DNA of 64,000 bases from an uncultured Sulfitobacter sp. (GCA_913060815.1 CAJXSZ010000008.1:62001-126000); one strand, 5' to 3'. Shown: positions 1-8,484, counted from the first letter of the stretch. Notes: generated by a model not told the origin, from the sequence alone. Made by a program: numbers and translations.

Positions 1-1
1 G

Positions 2-823
2 ACAGTCTATGCCAAGTTCCTAAGCGACCAGACCGGCATCCCGCTGGAGGCGATCCGCGTGATTCAAGGCGACAGTGACCGCATCAAGACAGGGGGCGGC
101 ACGGGCGGCTCGCGCTCGGTCACGGTGCAGAACAATGCGACGCTGGCCACGGTGAGCGTGATGACGGATGCGTTCAAAGCGTTTCTGGCCGATGAAATGG
201 GTGTGCCGGCCGCCGAGATCGCGTTTGATGACGAGCGTTTCCGCGCGGAAGGCTCCAACCTCACGCCAACGATGTTGGAGGTCGCCGATATGGCGCGCGC
301 GCAGGGGCGTGATGATCTGCTTACCCATCAAGCGCGGGCCACGCTGGAGGCGCGCAGCTTCCCCAACGGTGTGCACATCTGCGAAGTTGTGATCGACCCC
401 GAGACAGGCATCGTGACCACCGACCGCTATACGGTCGTCGACGATTTCGGCAATCTGATCAATCCTTTGCTGGCCGAAGGCCAAGTGCATGGCGGCGTTG
501 TGCAAGGCATCGGGCAGGCGGTTCAGGAGCGGGTGGTTTATGATGAGGACGGCCAATTGCTCACGGCATCGTTCATGGACTATGCCCTGCCACGCGCACA
601 GGATGTTCCCTTCATCTCGTTCACGAGCGAGCCTGTCCCTTCTACGGCCAATATCATGGGCATGAAGGGTTGCGGCGAGGCAGGTACGGTAGGTGCGCTT
701 GCCGCCGTATCGAACGCGGTGCAGGATGCGCTGTGGGAACAGGGCGTGCGTCAGGCAGACATGCCTTTCACGCCACATAAGGTTTGGGAGTTGCTGCAAG
801 GTGAGGCCATCGCCGCAGAATAA
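2..823 (+). CDS. Xanthine dehydrogenase/CO dehydrogenase-family molybdopterin-binding large subunit, C-terminal part
   Basis: The gene enters from the left edge, so only the last 273 codons are visible. The fragment shows hallmarks of the molybdenum hydroxylase large subunit (CoxL/XdhB type): a GGGTGGSRSV cofactor-binding stretch near the start, a GGVVQGIGQA segment in the middle, and the GCGEAGTVGA motif near the end that carries the catalytic glutamate of this family. Enzymes of this family oxidise aldehydes, purines or CO at a Mo-cofactor in a complex with FAD and 2Fe-2S subunits; those subunits would lie upstream, outside the window. The substrate cannot be told. Its stop overlaps the proposed GTG start of the next gene. 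Confidence 0.9.
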   Translation, partial: TVYAKFLSDQTGIPLEAIRVIQGDSDRIKTGGGTGGSRSVTVQNNATLATVSVMTDAFKAFLADEMGVPAAEIAFDDERFRAEGSNLTPTMLEVADMARAQGRDDLLTHQARATLEARSFPNGVHICEVVIDPETGIVTTDRYTVVDDFGNLINPLLAEGQVHGGVVQGIGQAVQERVVYDEDGQLLTASFMDYALPRAQDVPFISFTSEPVPSTANIMGMKGCGEAGTVGALAAVSNAVQDALWEQGVRQADMPFTPHKVWELLQGEAIAAE

Positions 824-1877
824 CAAGACACCGTTCCTGAGGCGGCTGTTTGGCCGCCTCTGGCACCGTCCCGACAGTGATTTCGGCCCCGCACGCCCCA
901 GCAGGGGGCCACAGACCCATTTGGTGATCCTTGACGGGACCATGTCCACGCTCAAGCCCGGGTGTGAAACAAACGCGGGCCTTGCCTACCGTCTCGCGCA
1001 GGAAATGGGACCGCAGATTTCCATTTATTACGAGCCGGGGTTGCAGTGGGAAAGCTGGCGCACCGTGCGCGATGTTGCCATCGGGCGCGGCATCAACCGA
1101 CAGATCAAGCGCGCCTACGGCTATCTCGCGTCGCGCTACCGTGAGGGGGATCGCATCTATTTGATGGGCTACTCGCGGGGGGCGTATGCCGTGCGCTCGC
1201 TTGCGGGGATCATTGACCGCGTGGGGTTGCTGCGCCGCGAAAGTGCGACCGAGCGCAACATTCGCCAAGCGTATCGTCTGTATGAGGATCAAGCTGATGG
1301 GCAGGCGGCGCGGGCGTTTGCGGCGGCGCATTGCCGCGAAACTGTCCCGATCGAAATGATCGGCGTTTGGGATACGGTCAAATCCCTAGGCATCAACGCC
1401 CCAGTGCTATGGCGGCTGAGCGTGGCGCGTCATGCGTTTCACAACCATGCGCTGGGCAGTTCTGTAAAACATGGCTATCACGCGTTAGGGCGTGACGAGA
1501 CGCGGGTTGTCTACCGCCCCGTGCTCTGGCAGAGCGATCCGTCGCACCCTGCGCAGATCGAGCAAGTCTGGTTCCGGGGCACGCACGGCGATGTGGGCGG
1601 TCAGCTCGGAGGGCGCCATTTTGCGCGGCCCTTGGCCAATATCTCGCTGGTGTGGATGCTGGAACGGGCGCAGGACGCGGGCCTGCCGCTGCCCGAGGGC
1701 TGGCAAACGCGTTTTGAGCAAGACGTGAACGCGCCCTCCATCGGGACTTGGGCGGGGTGGGGCGCGCTGTTTGTGACGCGGCGCAAGCGTGTGGTCGGGG
1801 CTGATCCGTCAGAGCGGCTGCACGAGAGTATTGCGCAAGCTGCGGATACAGCCGGAACTGCCGCAGAGGTGTCATAG
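801..1877 (+). CDS. DUF2235-family alpha/beta hydrolase
   Basis: This 358-residue protein belongs to the DUF2235 family of alpha/beta hydrolases, related to Tle1-type phospholipase effectors. It shows the first-strand motif VILDGT, the nucleophile elbow GYSRGAYAVR (serine in G-x-S-x-G) and a later GTHGDVGG motif typical of the family. I chose the GTG at 801 because the family needs the strand before DGT, which an ATG at 942 would remove; a weak purine run precedes it. The start overlaps the previous gene by 23 bases. No VgrG or immunity gene is seen beside it, so a type VI effector role is not supported here. Function beyond hydrolase is unknown. Confidence 0.75.
   Translation: MRPSPQNNKTPFLRRLFGRLWHRPDSDFGPARPSRGPQTHLVILDGTMSTLKPGCETNAGLAYRLAQEMGPQISIYYEPGLQWESWRTVRDVAIGRGINRQIKRAYGYLASRYREGDRIYLMGYSRGAYAVRSLAGIIDRVGLLRRESATERNIRQAYRLYEDQADGQAARAFAAAHCRETVPIEMIGVWDTVKSLGINAPVLWRLSVARHAFHNHALGSSVKHGYHALGRDETRVVYRPVLWQSDPSHPAQIEQVWFRGTHGDVGGQLGGRHFARPLANISLVWMLERAQDAGLPLPEGWQTRFEQDVNAPSIGTWAGWGALFVTRRKRVVGADPSERLHESIAQAADTAGTAAEVS
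839..860. terminator. Perfect 8-bp hairpin just after the molybdopterin subunit stop
   Basis: GAGGCGGC (839-846) pairs exactly with GCCGCCTC (853-860) across a 6-nt loop, 15 bases after the upstream stop codon. There is no T-run. It may be an intrinsic terminator of the weak alphaproteobacterial kind, but it lies inside the proposed start region of the next gene. Confidence 0.4.
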
Positions 1878-1931
1878 TACTGCCGCACTGGGGTTTTATC
1901 TGCTGGGGTACTTCCAATTCAGGAGACTACC

Positions 1932-2303
1932 ATGCGCCGGGCTCTTTTCGCGCTTTCTTTTACGCTGCTTTCGGCTCCCGCCGTCCAAGCCCAGCCGATC
2001 AGCTGGGGGATGGCACAATGTAGTGCGTTGATGGGGGTGATGGCCCAGTATGTATCCCAACAGCCGCAAAAAGGATATCTGACTGACGCATCCGAGACGC
2101 TGTTTCATGCAGCGGTGTCACAATCGCAGGCGGAGGGGCGCAACCCTGAGGAACTGACCGACGTAAAAGCGCAAAAGCGTGATGCTTGGCTTGAGATGGG
2201 GTTTTCAATGGCGTTCAAGCAGGAGTTTCGCGACTGGACCGACTACTGTAGATCGCTGTCGCGGTCCCATAACATTGCCTTACACAAGAGCATGCTTAAC
2301 TGA
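1932..2303 (+). CDS. Small secreted protein of unknown function
   Basis: A 123-residue protein with a clear Sec signal peptide: positive MRR, hydrophobic core, and a probable cleavage after AVQAQ. An AGGAG ribosome binding site sits 7 bases before the ATG. The mature part is about 100 residues, mostly predicted helical, with two cysteines that could pair in the periplasm. I do not recognise a family. It follows the DUF2235 gene by 54 bases on the same strand and may be cotranscribed with it. Confidence 0.7.
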   Translation: MRRALFALSFTLLSAPAVQAQPISWGMAQCSALMGVMAQYVSQQPQKGYLTDASETLFHAAVSQSQAEGRNPEELTDVKAQKRDAWLEMGFSMAFKQEFRDWTDYCRSLSRSHNIALHKSMLN

Positions 2304-2307
2304 CGGC

Positions 2308-2790
2308 TCAGGTAATTTTCATCACGATGCAGGTGGTCGAGCCTGTGGCATAAAGTTTGCCATCCTCTACGCCGCGGATTTCGCCGTGGGCCACACCGGT
2401 CGAGCGCCCTGCGTGATCTGTGGTGCCGATGCAATCCACCGTGGTGCCCAGCGGGATCGAGCGCAGGATGTTGATCTTGTATTCCAGCGTTGTGTAGATG
2501 GAGCCGCGCGGGATGCAGGTCATCACCGCGCAGGCCATCGCGGAATCCAGCAGCGTCCCGTACCAGCCGCCGTGTACCGTGCCCATCGGATTGGTCACGT
2601 TGAATTCGGGCGTGCCCCGAAAGACGCATTTGCCTTCTTCTACGCTATGCAGCGTGTAGCCCATCGTCGCGCCGATGGGCGGGCCGGGATTGGTGCCGTC
2701 GAGGATGCTTTGCATATATTCCAGCCCCGAGAGTTTGAGCGCCTCGGTGGCGGGCAACAGATCATCGGGAGAGGTGGCAAGGCGGCGCAT
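2308..2790 (-). CDS. PaaI-family hotdog thioesterase
   Basis: A 160-residue single-hotdog protein. The segment NPMGTVHGGWYGTLLDSAMA is the PaaI/YbgC-type active-site signature in which HGG begins the long helix. Members hydrolyse acyl- or aryl-CoA thioesters in the cytoplasm; the substrate here is not evident. A GGAG sequence lies about 9 bases before the ATG. It is on the same strand as metF and follows it by about 60 bases, but no functional link is obvious. Confidence 0.85.
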   Translation of the reverse strand: MRRLATSPDDLLPATEALKLSGLEYMQSILDGTNPGPPIGATMGYTLHSVEEGKCVFRGTPEFNVTNPMGTVHGGWYGTLLDSAMACAVMTCIPRGSIYTTLEYKINILRSIPLGTTVDCIGTTDHAGRSTGVAHGEIRGVEDGKLYATGSTTCIVMKIT

Positions 2791-2852
2791 ATGGTGGCTC
2801 CAATGGTTAAGTCAGACCAGCCTAGGGGCGTTTTGCGCCGCTGCGCAAGATG

Positions 2853-3719
2853 TTACGCCACGTTGGAGAGTGTGGATTGCGGCGTGATCCCCATAGCGCG
2901 GCACACCGTGCGGGTAAGGTCGGGGCGGTTGAGCGTGTAGAAATGCAGCGCATCGACGCCTTCGTCCACCAGCGTGCTACACATCTCGGTGCACAGCGTG
3001 GTGGAGAGCAGATCGGTCCGCCCGTCGCGTTCCGCAGCACGGTAAGCGTCATCCAGCCATGCAGGGATTTTAGTGCCGCAGGTCTGCGCGAATTTGCGCG
3101 CCGAGGTCCAGTTGGAGACAGGCAAAATACCCGGCACAATCGGTTTGTCGATGCCAGCGGCGGCACATTGATCGCGGAAGCGCAGAAAGCTGTCGGCCTC
3201 GAAAAAGAACTGGGTGATCGCCTCATCCGCGCCTGCGTCAAATTTGCGTTTAAGGTACTGGATATTGGCGTGCTGGCTCGCTGCATCGGGATGGCAATCC
3301 GGGTAGGCACCGACGCGGATCGTGAACTTGTCTTGCAGGGCAAGCGCTTCGATAAGCTCAATGGAATTTTTGAACCCTTCAGGATGTGGCGTGAACCGCG
3401 TCTCGCCCGCCTGCGGATCACCGCGCAAGGCGACGATGTCGGTCACGCCTGCGGCATGGAACTTCTCGGCCACTTCCAACGTCTCGGCCACGCTGGCTCC
3501 TACGCATGTCAGATGCGCTGATACCGGCAGGCCCGAGGTGCGGTGCAGCACGGCGGCGGCATCATGGGTCAGATCGCGGGTGCTGCCGCCTGCGCCGTAG
3601 GTGACGGAGAAGAAGCGCGGGGCGAGCGGGGCGAGCGCTTGGGCCGTGTCCCAGAGCTTGAACGCCGCGTCGACGGTCTTGGGCGGGAAGACTTCGAAGG
3701 AGATGTCAGGGCTTGTCAT
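2853..3719 (-). CDS. metF: 5,10-methylenetetrahydrofolate reductase
   Basis: This 288-residue flavoprotein reduces 5,10-methylene-THF to 5-methyl-THF, the methyl donor for methionine synthesis. The N-terminus SFEVFPPK, the FFSVTYGAGGSTRD stretch, HLTCVG, ALRGDPQ and ITQFFFE match the MetF family in order over a full-length TIM barrel. I start it at 3719, where AAGGAA lies 8 bases upstream; an in-frame ATG 36 bases earlier has no such site. It is divergent from a metR-type regulator, and a MetR-like operator lies in the shared promoter region, so activation by MetR with homocysteine is likely. Confidence 0.95.
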   Translation of the reverse strand: MTSPDISFEVFPPKTVDAAFKLWDTAQALAPLAPRFFSVTYGAGGSTRDLTHDAAAVLHRTSGLPVSAHLTCVGASVAETLEVAEKFHAAGVTDIVALRGDPQAGETRFTPHPEGFKNSIELIEALALQDKFTIRVGAYPDCHPDAASQHANIQYLKRKFDAGADEAITQFFFEADSFLRFRDQCAAAGIDKPIVPGILPVSNWTSARKFAQTCGTKIPAWLDDAYRAAERDGRTDLLSTTLCTEMCSTLVDEGVDALHFYTLNRPDLTRTVCRAMGITPQSTLSNVA

Positions 3720-3765
3720 GGGGCAATTCCTTTTTGAGTTGCCCTGTTGTTTCATGGATGTCAGT

Positions 3766-3780
3766 ATGAGTAAAATTCAT
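3766..3780. promoter_or_regulatory. Candidate MetR operator between metF and metR
   Basis: ATGAG-TAAAA-TTCAT is an interrupted palindrome with one mismatch. It fits the known MetR half-site pattern TGAA-N5-TTCA except for one base. It lies 47 bases from the metF start and 33 bases from the metR start, the usual place for a LysR-type site serving both genes. Assignment is by pattern only. Confidence 0.55.
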
Positions 3781-3812
3781 AACTTTCATATTCAACATGA
3801 GGTCGACCGCGT

Positions 3813-4718
3813 ATGCACATCGAGTTCAGACACCTTCGCACGATTCAGGCGATCCACCGTGCGGGGGGGCTCGCACGGGCGGCGGATATGCTGAACATCA
3901 CGCAAAGCGCGCTGAGCCATCAGGTCAAGGGGCTGGAGGATCAGGCAGGGGTGGAGCTATTCGTGCGCCGCTCAAAGCCGTTGAAGCTGTCGCCTGCAGG
4001 TCAGCGGCTCTTGAAGCTGGCCGAGCAGGTGTTGCCGCAGGTGGCGGCGTTGCAAGATGAATTCAGCGGTCTGCGCGAGGGCAGTCACGGTCGTATGCAC
4101 ATCGCGATCGAGTGTCACGCCTGTTTCGAGTGGCTGTTTCCCGTGCTGGAGCAATTCCGCCGCGCGTTTGGCGACGTGGATGTGGATATTCGCCCTGGCC
4201 TCGCCTTTGACGCGCTGCCTGCATTGCTGCGCGAGGAAGTTGATTTGGTGATCTCGAGCGACCCCGAGGAGATCGCGGGCGTGGAGTTTATTGAACTCTT
4301 TGATTACAGAGCAGTTTTCGTGGCCTCCTCGACGCATCCCTTGGCACAAAAGGCGCATATCGAGGCCGCAGATTTCCGCGACCAGACGCTGATCACCTAT
4401 CCTGTGGAGCGCACGCGGCTGGATGTATTCAGCCAACTGCTCATCCCCGCCAAGGTGGAGCCTGCAGCCATTCGTCAGGTGGAACTTACGGCAGTCATCC
4501 TGCTGCTTGTGGCGAGCAATCGGGGCGTTTCCGTGCTGCCTGACTGGGTGGTGCGGGAGGTGAAATATTCCTCCGATTACGTGACGCGGCCCCTGACGGC
4601 GCAGGGGATCACGCGCCGCTTGTATGCCGCGATCCGCACGGATGATCGCGAGAAGCCCTACATGCAGGAGTTACTGGGACTGGCAGGGGTAGAGGCGCGC
4701 AAGTTGCAGGCGGTGTGA
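3813..4718 (+). CDS. metR: LysR-family regulator, MetR type
   Basis: A 301-residue LysR protein. The winged-helix DNA-binding domain covers about residues 1-60 (FRHLRTIQAIHRAGGLARAA...TQSALSHQVKGLE), followed by the effector domain. The effector domain's IECHACFEWLFPVLE and the LPALLREEVDLVISSDP stretch are typical of MetR, which senses homocysteine and activates methionine-synthesis genes. The divergent metF supports this. GAGG precedes the ATG by about 10 bases. Confidence 0.88.
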   Translation: MHIEFRHLRTIQAIHRAGGLARAADMLNITQSALSHQVKGLEDQAGVELFVRRSKPLKLSPAGQRLLKLAEQVLPQVAALQDEFSGLREGSHGRMHIAIECHACFEWLFPVLEQFRRAFGDVDVDIRPGLAFDALPALLREEVDLVISSDPEEIAGVEFIELFDYRAVFVASSTHPLAQKAHIEAADFRDQTLITYPVERTRLDVFSQLLIPAKVEPAAIRQVELTAVILLLVASNRGVSVLPDWVVREVKYSSDYVTRPLTAQGITRRLYAAIRTDDREKPYMQELLGLAGVEARKLQAV

Positions 4719-4806
4719 GTAGGTCGACGTTGGTTCGCTATGCGGACTTAGTTACGCTTGATATTTCATTGCGCTTAGCTAATTTCAGCAAGAAGGGATG
4801 TCCGAG

Positions 4807-5175
4807 ATGTTCAATAGCGCCTGCCCAATCCTACCCAGTTCTGATTTCTCGGAAACAAAGGCGTTCTATGATTTACTTGGGTTCCAAGTGGCGAACGAGT
4901 ATCCTGAACAAGGCTATTTGATCCTTGTACGGGACAACATAGAGCTTCATTTCTTCAAGTTCCCTCAACACGTTGCAGAGGAGTCTGACCATGGTGCTTA
5001 TCTCAGAGTCAAAAATGCAAACGCACTCTCATCTGCGTATGAGAAACTAAAGCTACCGAAAGAAGGGATTCCCAGATTTAGGAAAGCGGAAGAAAAGCCA
5101 TGGGGCGTTTGTGAGTTGATAATTGTCGACACCGATGGAAACCTCCTTCGGATCGGACATTTTTTGGAGAACTAA
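4807..5175 (+). CDS. VOC-superfamily (glyoxalase/bleomycin-resistance-like) protein
   Basis: A 122-residue vicinal-oxygen-chelate fold protein with two beta-alpha-beta-beta-beta units: ACPILPSSDFSETKAFY at the start, LRVKNANALSSAY in the middle and IVDTDGNLLRIG near the end, as in bleomycin-binding proteins. AGAAGGG lies 9 bases before the ATG at 4807; the ATG at 4798 would sit directly against that site, so I prefer 4807. Base composition is clearly more A+T-rich than the neighbours, suggesting recent acquisition. Whether it binds an antibiotic or is a metal-dependent enzyme cannot be told. Confidence 0.8.
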   Translation: MFNSACPILPSSDFSETKAFYDLLGFQVANEYPEQGYLILVRDNIELHFFKFPQHVAEESDHGAYLRVKNANALSSAYEKLKLPKEGIPRFRKAEEKPWGVCELIIVDTDGNLLRIGHFLEN

Positions 5176-5223
5176 GCTGGGCCCTTTGGCCTCAAAGCCG
5201 GCGTTTGCCGTGTTTACAAAGAT

Positions 5224-5259
5224 ATATCCGCGCCACCCTTGAGGGGGCAGCGCGGATAT
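5224..5259. terminator. Bidirectional intrinsic terminator
   Basis: ATATCCGCGC (5224-5233) pairs perfectly with GCGCGGATAT (5250-5259), followed by TTTTG on the + strand. It lies between two convergent genes and can serve both. Confidence 0.75.
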
Positions 5260-5265
5260 TTTGTG

Positions 5266-6306
5266 TTAGATCACTTTTACCATGGCCTTGCCGTTGTTGC
5301 CGCCTGTCAGCAGCTTGATGAAGGCGTCTGGTGCGTTCTCTAGCCCTTCGGTGATGTCTTCCTGCACCTTGACGGAGCCGTTTGCGATCATGGGGCCGAC
5401 TTCCTTGTGGAAGTCTCCCATGCGGTTCCAGTGGTTGGAGATGATAAACCCGTGCACGCTGAGGAAGTTCACCAAAATGGTGCGCCAAAGTTTGGGGGCG
5501 CTGAGGCCTTTCTCGATTGCGTCAGCGCCGAGACCGCCTTCATTGTACCATGAGATCATGCCGCAGATCGGGATGCGGCCGAACTGGTTCATCAGGGGCA
5601 TCACCGCTTCAAGGACTTTGCCGCCGACGTTTTCGAAATAGATGTCAACGCCTTTAGGCGCGGCTTCCTTGATCGCTGCGCGGAGCTCGGAAGCGGTGCC
5701 ATATGCTTTGTGATCCAGACAGACGTCAAAGCCGAAATGCTCGACGGCCATTTTGCATTTGTCGGGTCCGCCCGCGATGCCGACGGTGCGCAGGCCGCGT
5801 GACTTGGCGATCTGGCCAACCATGGAGCCTACGGGGCCTGTGGCGGCTGCAACGACGAGGGTTTCGCCTTCTTTCGGCTTGCCAAGCTCGGTCAGGCCGT
5901 ACCAGCCTGTGAGACCCGGCATGCCGAGGACACCAAGAGAATAGGTGATGGGTGCCGTGTCCGGATCGATCTTGGCCAATGTTTTGGCGTCCGCCACAGC
6001 GTGTGTGGCCCAGCCAAAGCCGCCCATGACGAACTCGCCGACTTCAAAACCGCTCGCGTTGGAGACGATGATCTCGCCTACCGAGCCGCCTTCCATCTTG
6101 CCATCCACCGGGATGTTGGCGGCATAGGATTTTGCATCGTCCATGCGCCCGCGCATATAGGGGTCGAGGGACATATAGTGGACGCGGACGAGGACTTCGC
6201 CTTCGGCTGGTGTCGGCACGGGATGCTCTTCGAGGCGGAAGTTCTCGGGGGTAGGCGCGCCATCGGGACGGCTGGCCAATACGATCTGTTTCATGGTGTC
6301 TGACAT
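5266..6306 (-). CDS. NADP-dependent medium-chain oxidoreductase, CurA/YncB type
   Basis: A 346-residue zinc-free medium-chain reductase. It has the family N-terminus (QIVLASRPDGAPTPENFR), the SLDPYMRGRM signature, and the Rossmann motif AATGPVGSMVGQIAK, then the conserved YFENVGG segment. Relatives reduce the double bond of alpha,beta-unsaturated ketones or leukotriene-type substrates with NADPH. The start at 6306 has AGGGAG about 7 bases upstream; longer in-frame starts have no site. It is a single-gene unit ending at a shared terminator. Confidence 0.88.
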   Translation of the reverse strand: MSDTMKQIVLASRPDGAPTPENFRLEEHPVPTPAEGEVLVRVHYMSLDPYMRGRMDDAKSYAANIPVDGKMEGGSVGEIIVSNASGFEVGEFVMGGFGWATHAVADAKTLAKIDPDTAPITYSLGVLGMPGLTGWYGLTELGKPKEGETLVVAAATGPVGSMVGQIAKSRGLRTVGIAGGPDKCKMAVEHFGFDVCLDHKAYGTASELRAAIKEAAPKGVDIYFENVGGKVLEAVMPLMNQFGRIPICGMISWYNEGGLGADAIEKGLSAPKLWRTILVNFLSVHGFIISNHWNRMGDFHKEVGPMIANGSVKVQEDITEGLENAPDAFIKLLTGGNNGKAMVKVI

Positions 6307-6456
6307 TGTGGTCTCCCTTTCATTTGGGGCGACGGTACCGCACATGCGGGACCGCACAAGCGGCACGCTGCGTCACGGCAGGTAGGGATGGCCCTTGGCA
6401 ATTGCGGCACTTCGGCGTAGGAGGGCGGAAATCCCATTTGATAAAGGCCGTGCGAC

Positions 6457-7242
6457 ATGGTTGGCAGTGCAAATCTTAACATCATGATCAAGGCCGCGCG
6501 CAAAGCGGGACGTGCATTGGTCAAAGACTTTCGCGAAGTCGAGCAATTGCAGGTCTCGATGAAAGGCGCGGGCGATTTTGTGAGCCGCGCCGATACCAAC
6601 GCTGAAAAAATCCTCAAGGACGAGCTGCGCACCGCACGCCCGACCTATGGCTGGATCGCCGAAGAAGGCGGTGCCGAGGATGGCGAAGACCCCACGCGCC
6701 GCTGGATCGTCGATCCGCTGGACGGGACGACGAATTTCCTGCACGGGCTGCCGCACTGGGCGATTTCCATCGCACTGGAGCATAAAGGGCAGGTTGTGGC
6801 GGGCGTTGTGTTTGACGCCGCCAAGGAAGAAATGTTTTTCGCCGAAAAAGGCGCAGGTGCTTGGATGAACGAGAGCCGTTTGCGCGTGTCGGGCCGTCAC
6901 AAGATGATCGAGAGCATCTTTGCCACGGGTATTCCCTTTGGTGGCCGTTCGGACCTGCCAGCGACATTGCAGGATATGGCGCGGTTGGCGCCGGCCTGTG
7001 CTGGTATCCGCCGCTGGGGATCTGCGGCGCTTGATTTGGCTTATGTCGCCGCCGGTCGCTATGACGGCTATTGGGAGCGTCGCTTGAACGCTTGGGATCT
7101 GGCTGCAGGCGTGATCATCGTGAAGGAAGCAGGCGGTTTGGTTGAGCCGATAAGCCCGCGCGGTGACATCCTCGCTGACGGTGAAATCATCGCTGCCAAC
7201 GAGGCGATCTTCACCACCTTCTCAAAAGTTGTTCGCGGCTAG
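6457..7242 (+). CDS. suhB: Inositol-1-monophosphatase family protein
   Basis: A 261-residue Mg-dependent phosphatase. It carries all family metal-binding motifs: EEGG near residue 70, WIVDPLDGTTNFLHG (D86 and D89) and the C-terminal WDLAAGVIIVKEAGG. Such proteins hydrolyse myo-inositol-1-phosphate and in some bacteria also aid rRNA transcription antitermination. AAAGG lies 9 bases before the ATG. Its last 4 bases overlap the convergent GFA-family gene. Confidence 0.9.
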   Translation: MVGSANLNIMIKAARKAGRALVKDFREVEQLQVSMKGAGDFVSRADTNAEKILKDELRTARPTYGWIAEEGGAEDGEDPTRRWIVDPLDGTTNFLHGLPHWAISIALEHKGQVVAGVVFDAAKEEMFFAEKGAGAWMNESRLRVSGRHKMIESIFATGIPFGGRSDLPATLQDMARLAPACAGIRRWGSAALDLAYVAAGRYDGYWERRLNAWDLAAGVIIVKEAGGLVEPISPRGDILADGEIIAANEAIFTTFSKVVRG

Positions 7243-7613
7243 TCCAGTGTTCCTTCGGGATCGCTTCTGCCGTTCCGCCATGTGATCGGCTCGTAGTCTG
7301 GCGGGTGCGTATCTGCGATGCAGCCTATGTTGACGCCACTCATCAGCGGATTCGAAAAGCGCTGGTGGTGGGTGTAGATGCCGCAAGTTTTACAGAAATA
7401 ATGCTGCGCCTTATGGGTGCCAAAGCTGTAGCAGCCGAGATTATCAGCGCCTTTGATCACTCGGAGCGTGTCCGAGAGCACGTCGATATTTGCTGCCTGC
7501 CTGCGTTTGCAAAACGAGCAGTCGCAACGGGCTACAGTGTCAAAACCCTCTGGCGCAAATCCTGTGATCTCGACCGCTCCGCAGTGGCAGGTGGCGGTCA
7601 TCTGGAGACTCAT
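7239..7613 (-). CDS. GFA-family zinc-binding protein (S-hydroxymethylglutathione synthase-like)
   Basis: This 124-residue protein has the GFA/CENP-V cysteine pattern: CHC near residue 9-11, CDCSFC at 30-35 and CKTCG at 74-78, which bind structural and catalytic zinc. The family includes glutathione-dependent formaldehyde-activating enzyme, though most members are of unknown substrate. The ATG overlaps the rhomboid stop (ATGA), so it is translationally coupled to that gene. Confidence 0.85.
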   Translation of the reverse strand: MSLQMTATCHCGAVEITGFAPEGFDTVARCDCSFCKRRQAANIDVLSDTLRVIKGADNLGCYSFGTHKAQHYFCKTCGIYTHHQRFSNPLMSGVNIGCIADTHPPDYEPITWRNGRSDPEGTLD

Positions 7614-8329
7614 TTGCGTTTCACCTTCGGCATAGCGTAGCGCGCCGCTGGATGGGGCGGATGCCCGTCGGTGCGTTCCCAGAACGTCCGTCCGCCGCGG
7701 TTGACCCAGAGCGGCACGGCAAGCAGCAGCCCCGCGATAAAGCCGCCTGCATGCGCCCAATAAGCGACGCCGCCCGTTTGAGGCGTGGCACCGAGGCCGC
7801 CGACAAATTGCATACCGAACCAGACCATCAGCATGATCCATGCAGGGATCGGGAAGATGCGGATGACAAAAAAGATGTCAACGCGGGCTTTTGGAAATAG
7901 CAAAAGATAGGCGCCCATGACGCCTGCGATGGCACCCGATGCACCCACCATGGGGATGAAAGAGAAGGGATCAGCCACCGCATGGGCATATCCCGACAGC
8001 GCGCCTGCCAACAGGTAGAAGCCAAGGAAGGGGCCATGGCCCATCTCGTCCTCGATATTGTCCCCGAAGATCCACAGAAACAGCATGTTGCCCGCCAGAT
8101 GCGCCAAACCTGCATGCAGAAATAGGGAGCTGACGAGTGCGTTATAGCCTTCGCCTTCGATCATCAGGCGGCGGGGCAAGAGAGCGTAGTCGTAGTATAG
8201 TTGCGCCAATGCACGCTCATCGCCCGCGATGGGAAGCATGCTGAGAAAGATGCCGATGTTGGCCGCCATCAGCGCGTAGGTCACATAAGGCACACGGCCC
8301 GACGGGTTATGATCGCGGATGGGGAGCAT
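7610..8329 (-). CDS. Rhomboid-family intramembrane serine protease
   Basis: A 239-residue membrane protein with about six hydrophobic segments. The catalytic serine is in GASG (S131) and the catalytic histidine in AHAGGFIAG (H193); the HAGLAHLAGNM segment is also conserved in rhomboids. Such proteases cut membrane proteins within or near transmembrane helices in the inner membrane. It is the last chromosomal gene before the integrated island and is coupled to the GFA gene downstream. Confidence 0.92.
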   Translation of the reverse strand: MLPIRDHNPSGRVPYVTYALMAANIGIFLSMLPIAGDERALAQLYYDYALLPRRLMIEGEGYNALVSSLFLHAGLAHLAGNMLFLWIFGDNIEDEMGHGPFLGFYLLAGALSGYAHAVADPFSFIPMVGASGAIAGVMGAYLLLFPKARVDIFFVIRIFPIPAWIMLMVWFGMQFVGGLGATPQTGGVAYWAHAGGFIAGLLLAVPLWVNRGGRTFWERTDGHPPHPAARYAMPKVKRK

Positions 8330-8434
8330 TGGCGCAACGTCTGTGATCGGGTGCGTTTGGTCAAGGGGCGTGGTCGGGTCATAGGGGAGTATTTGAGTTT
8401 AATCGCAAAAATGAAAGGGGCGGGTAGTTCGGCA

Positions 8435-8484
8435 GCCCCCTCCTAAGGGGCAGGTTGCAGGTTCGAATCCTGCCGGGGTCGCCA
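8435..8484 (+). pseudogene. 3' half of a tRNA-Arg(CCT) gene carried by the island
   Basis: From the anticodon arm to CCA the sequence folds as a tRNA: anticodon stem GCCCC/GGGGC (8435-8439, 8447-8451), loop CTCCTAA with anticodon CCT at 8442-8444, T stem GCAGG/CCTGC with TTCGAAT loop, acceptor strand CGGGGTC, discriminator G and encoded CCA (8482-8484). The required 5' acceptor GACCCCG and a D arm are missing upstream. This is the usual tRNA fragment that an integrase element carries in its attP to repair its target, but here no 5' half is joined to it. Confidence 0.75.
8438..8451 (+). repeat. Left attachment core (14 bp)
   Basis: CCCTCCTAAGGGGC, identical to 21941-21954. It covers most of the tRNA-Arg anticodon stem-loop. 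Bases just outside differ on both sides, which limits the identity block to 14 bp. Confidence 0.8.

Noticed and set aside
20-955. Long open frame on the minus strand opposite the molybdopterin subunit
   Set aside because: It mirrors a well-supported coding frame on the + strand and its protein is Arg/His-rich with no domain, as expected of an antisense shadow in high-G+C DNA.
3720-3812. SAM riboswitch before metF
   Set aside because: Too short and lacks the conserved paired elements; the MetR-like palindrome explains control better.
8409-8484. Complete tRNA-Arg gene at the left island end
   Set aside because: The anticodon and T arms fold well, but the 5' acceptor GACCCCG and a D arm are absent, so only a fragment is called.
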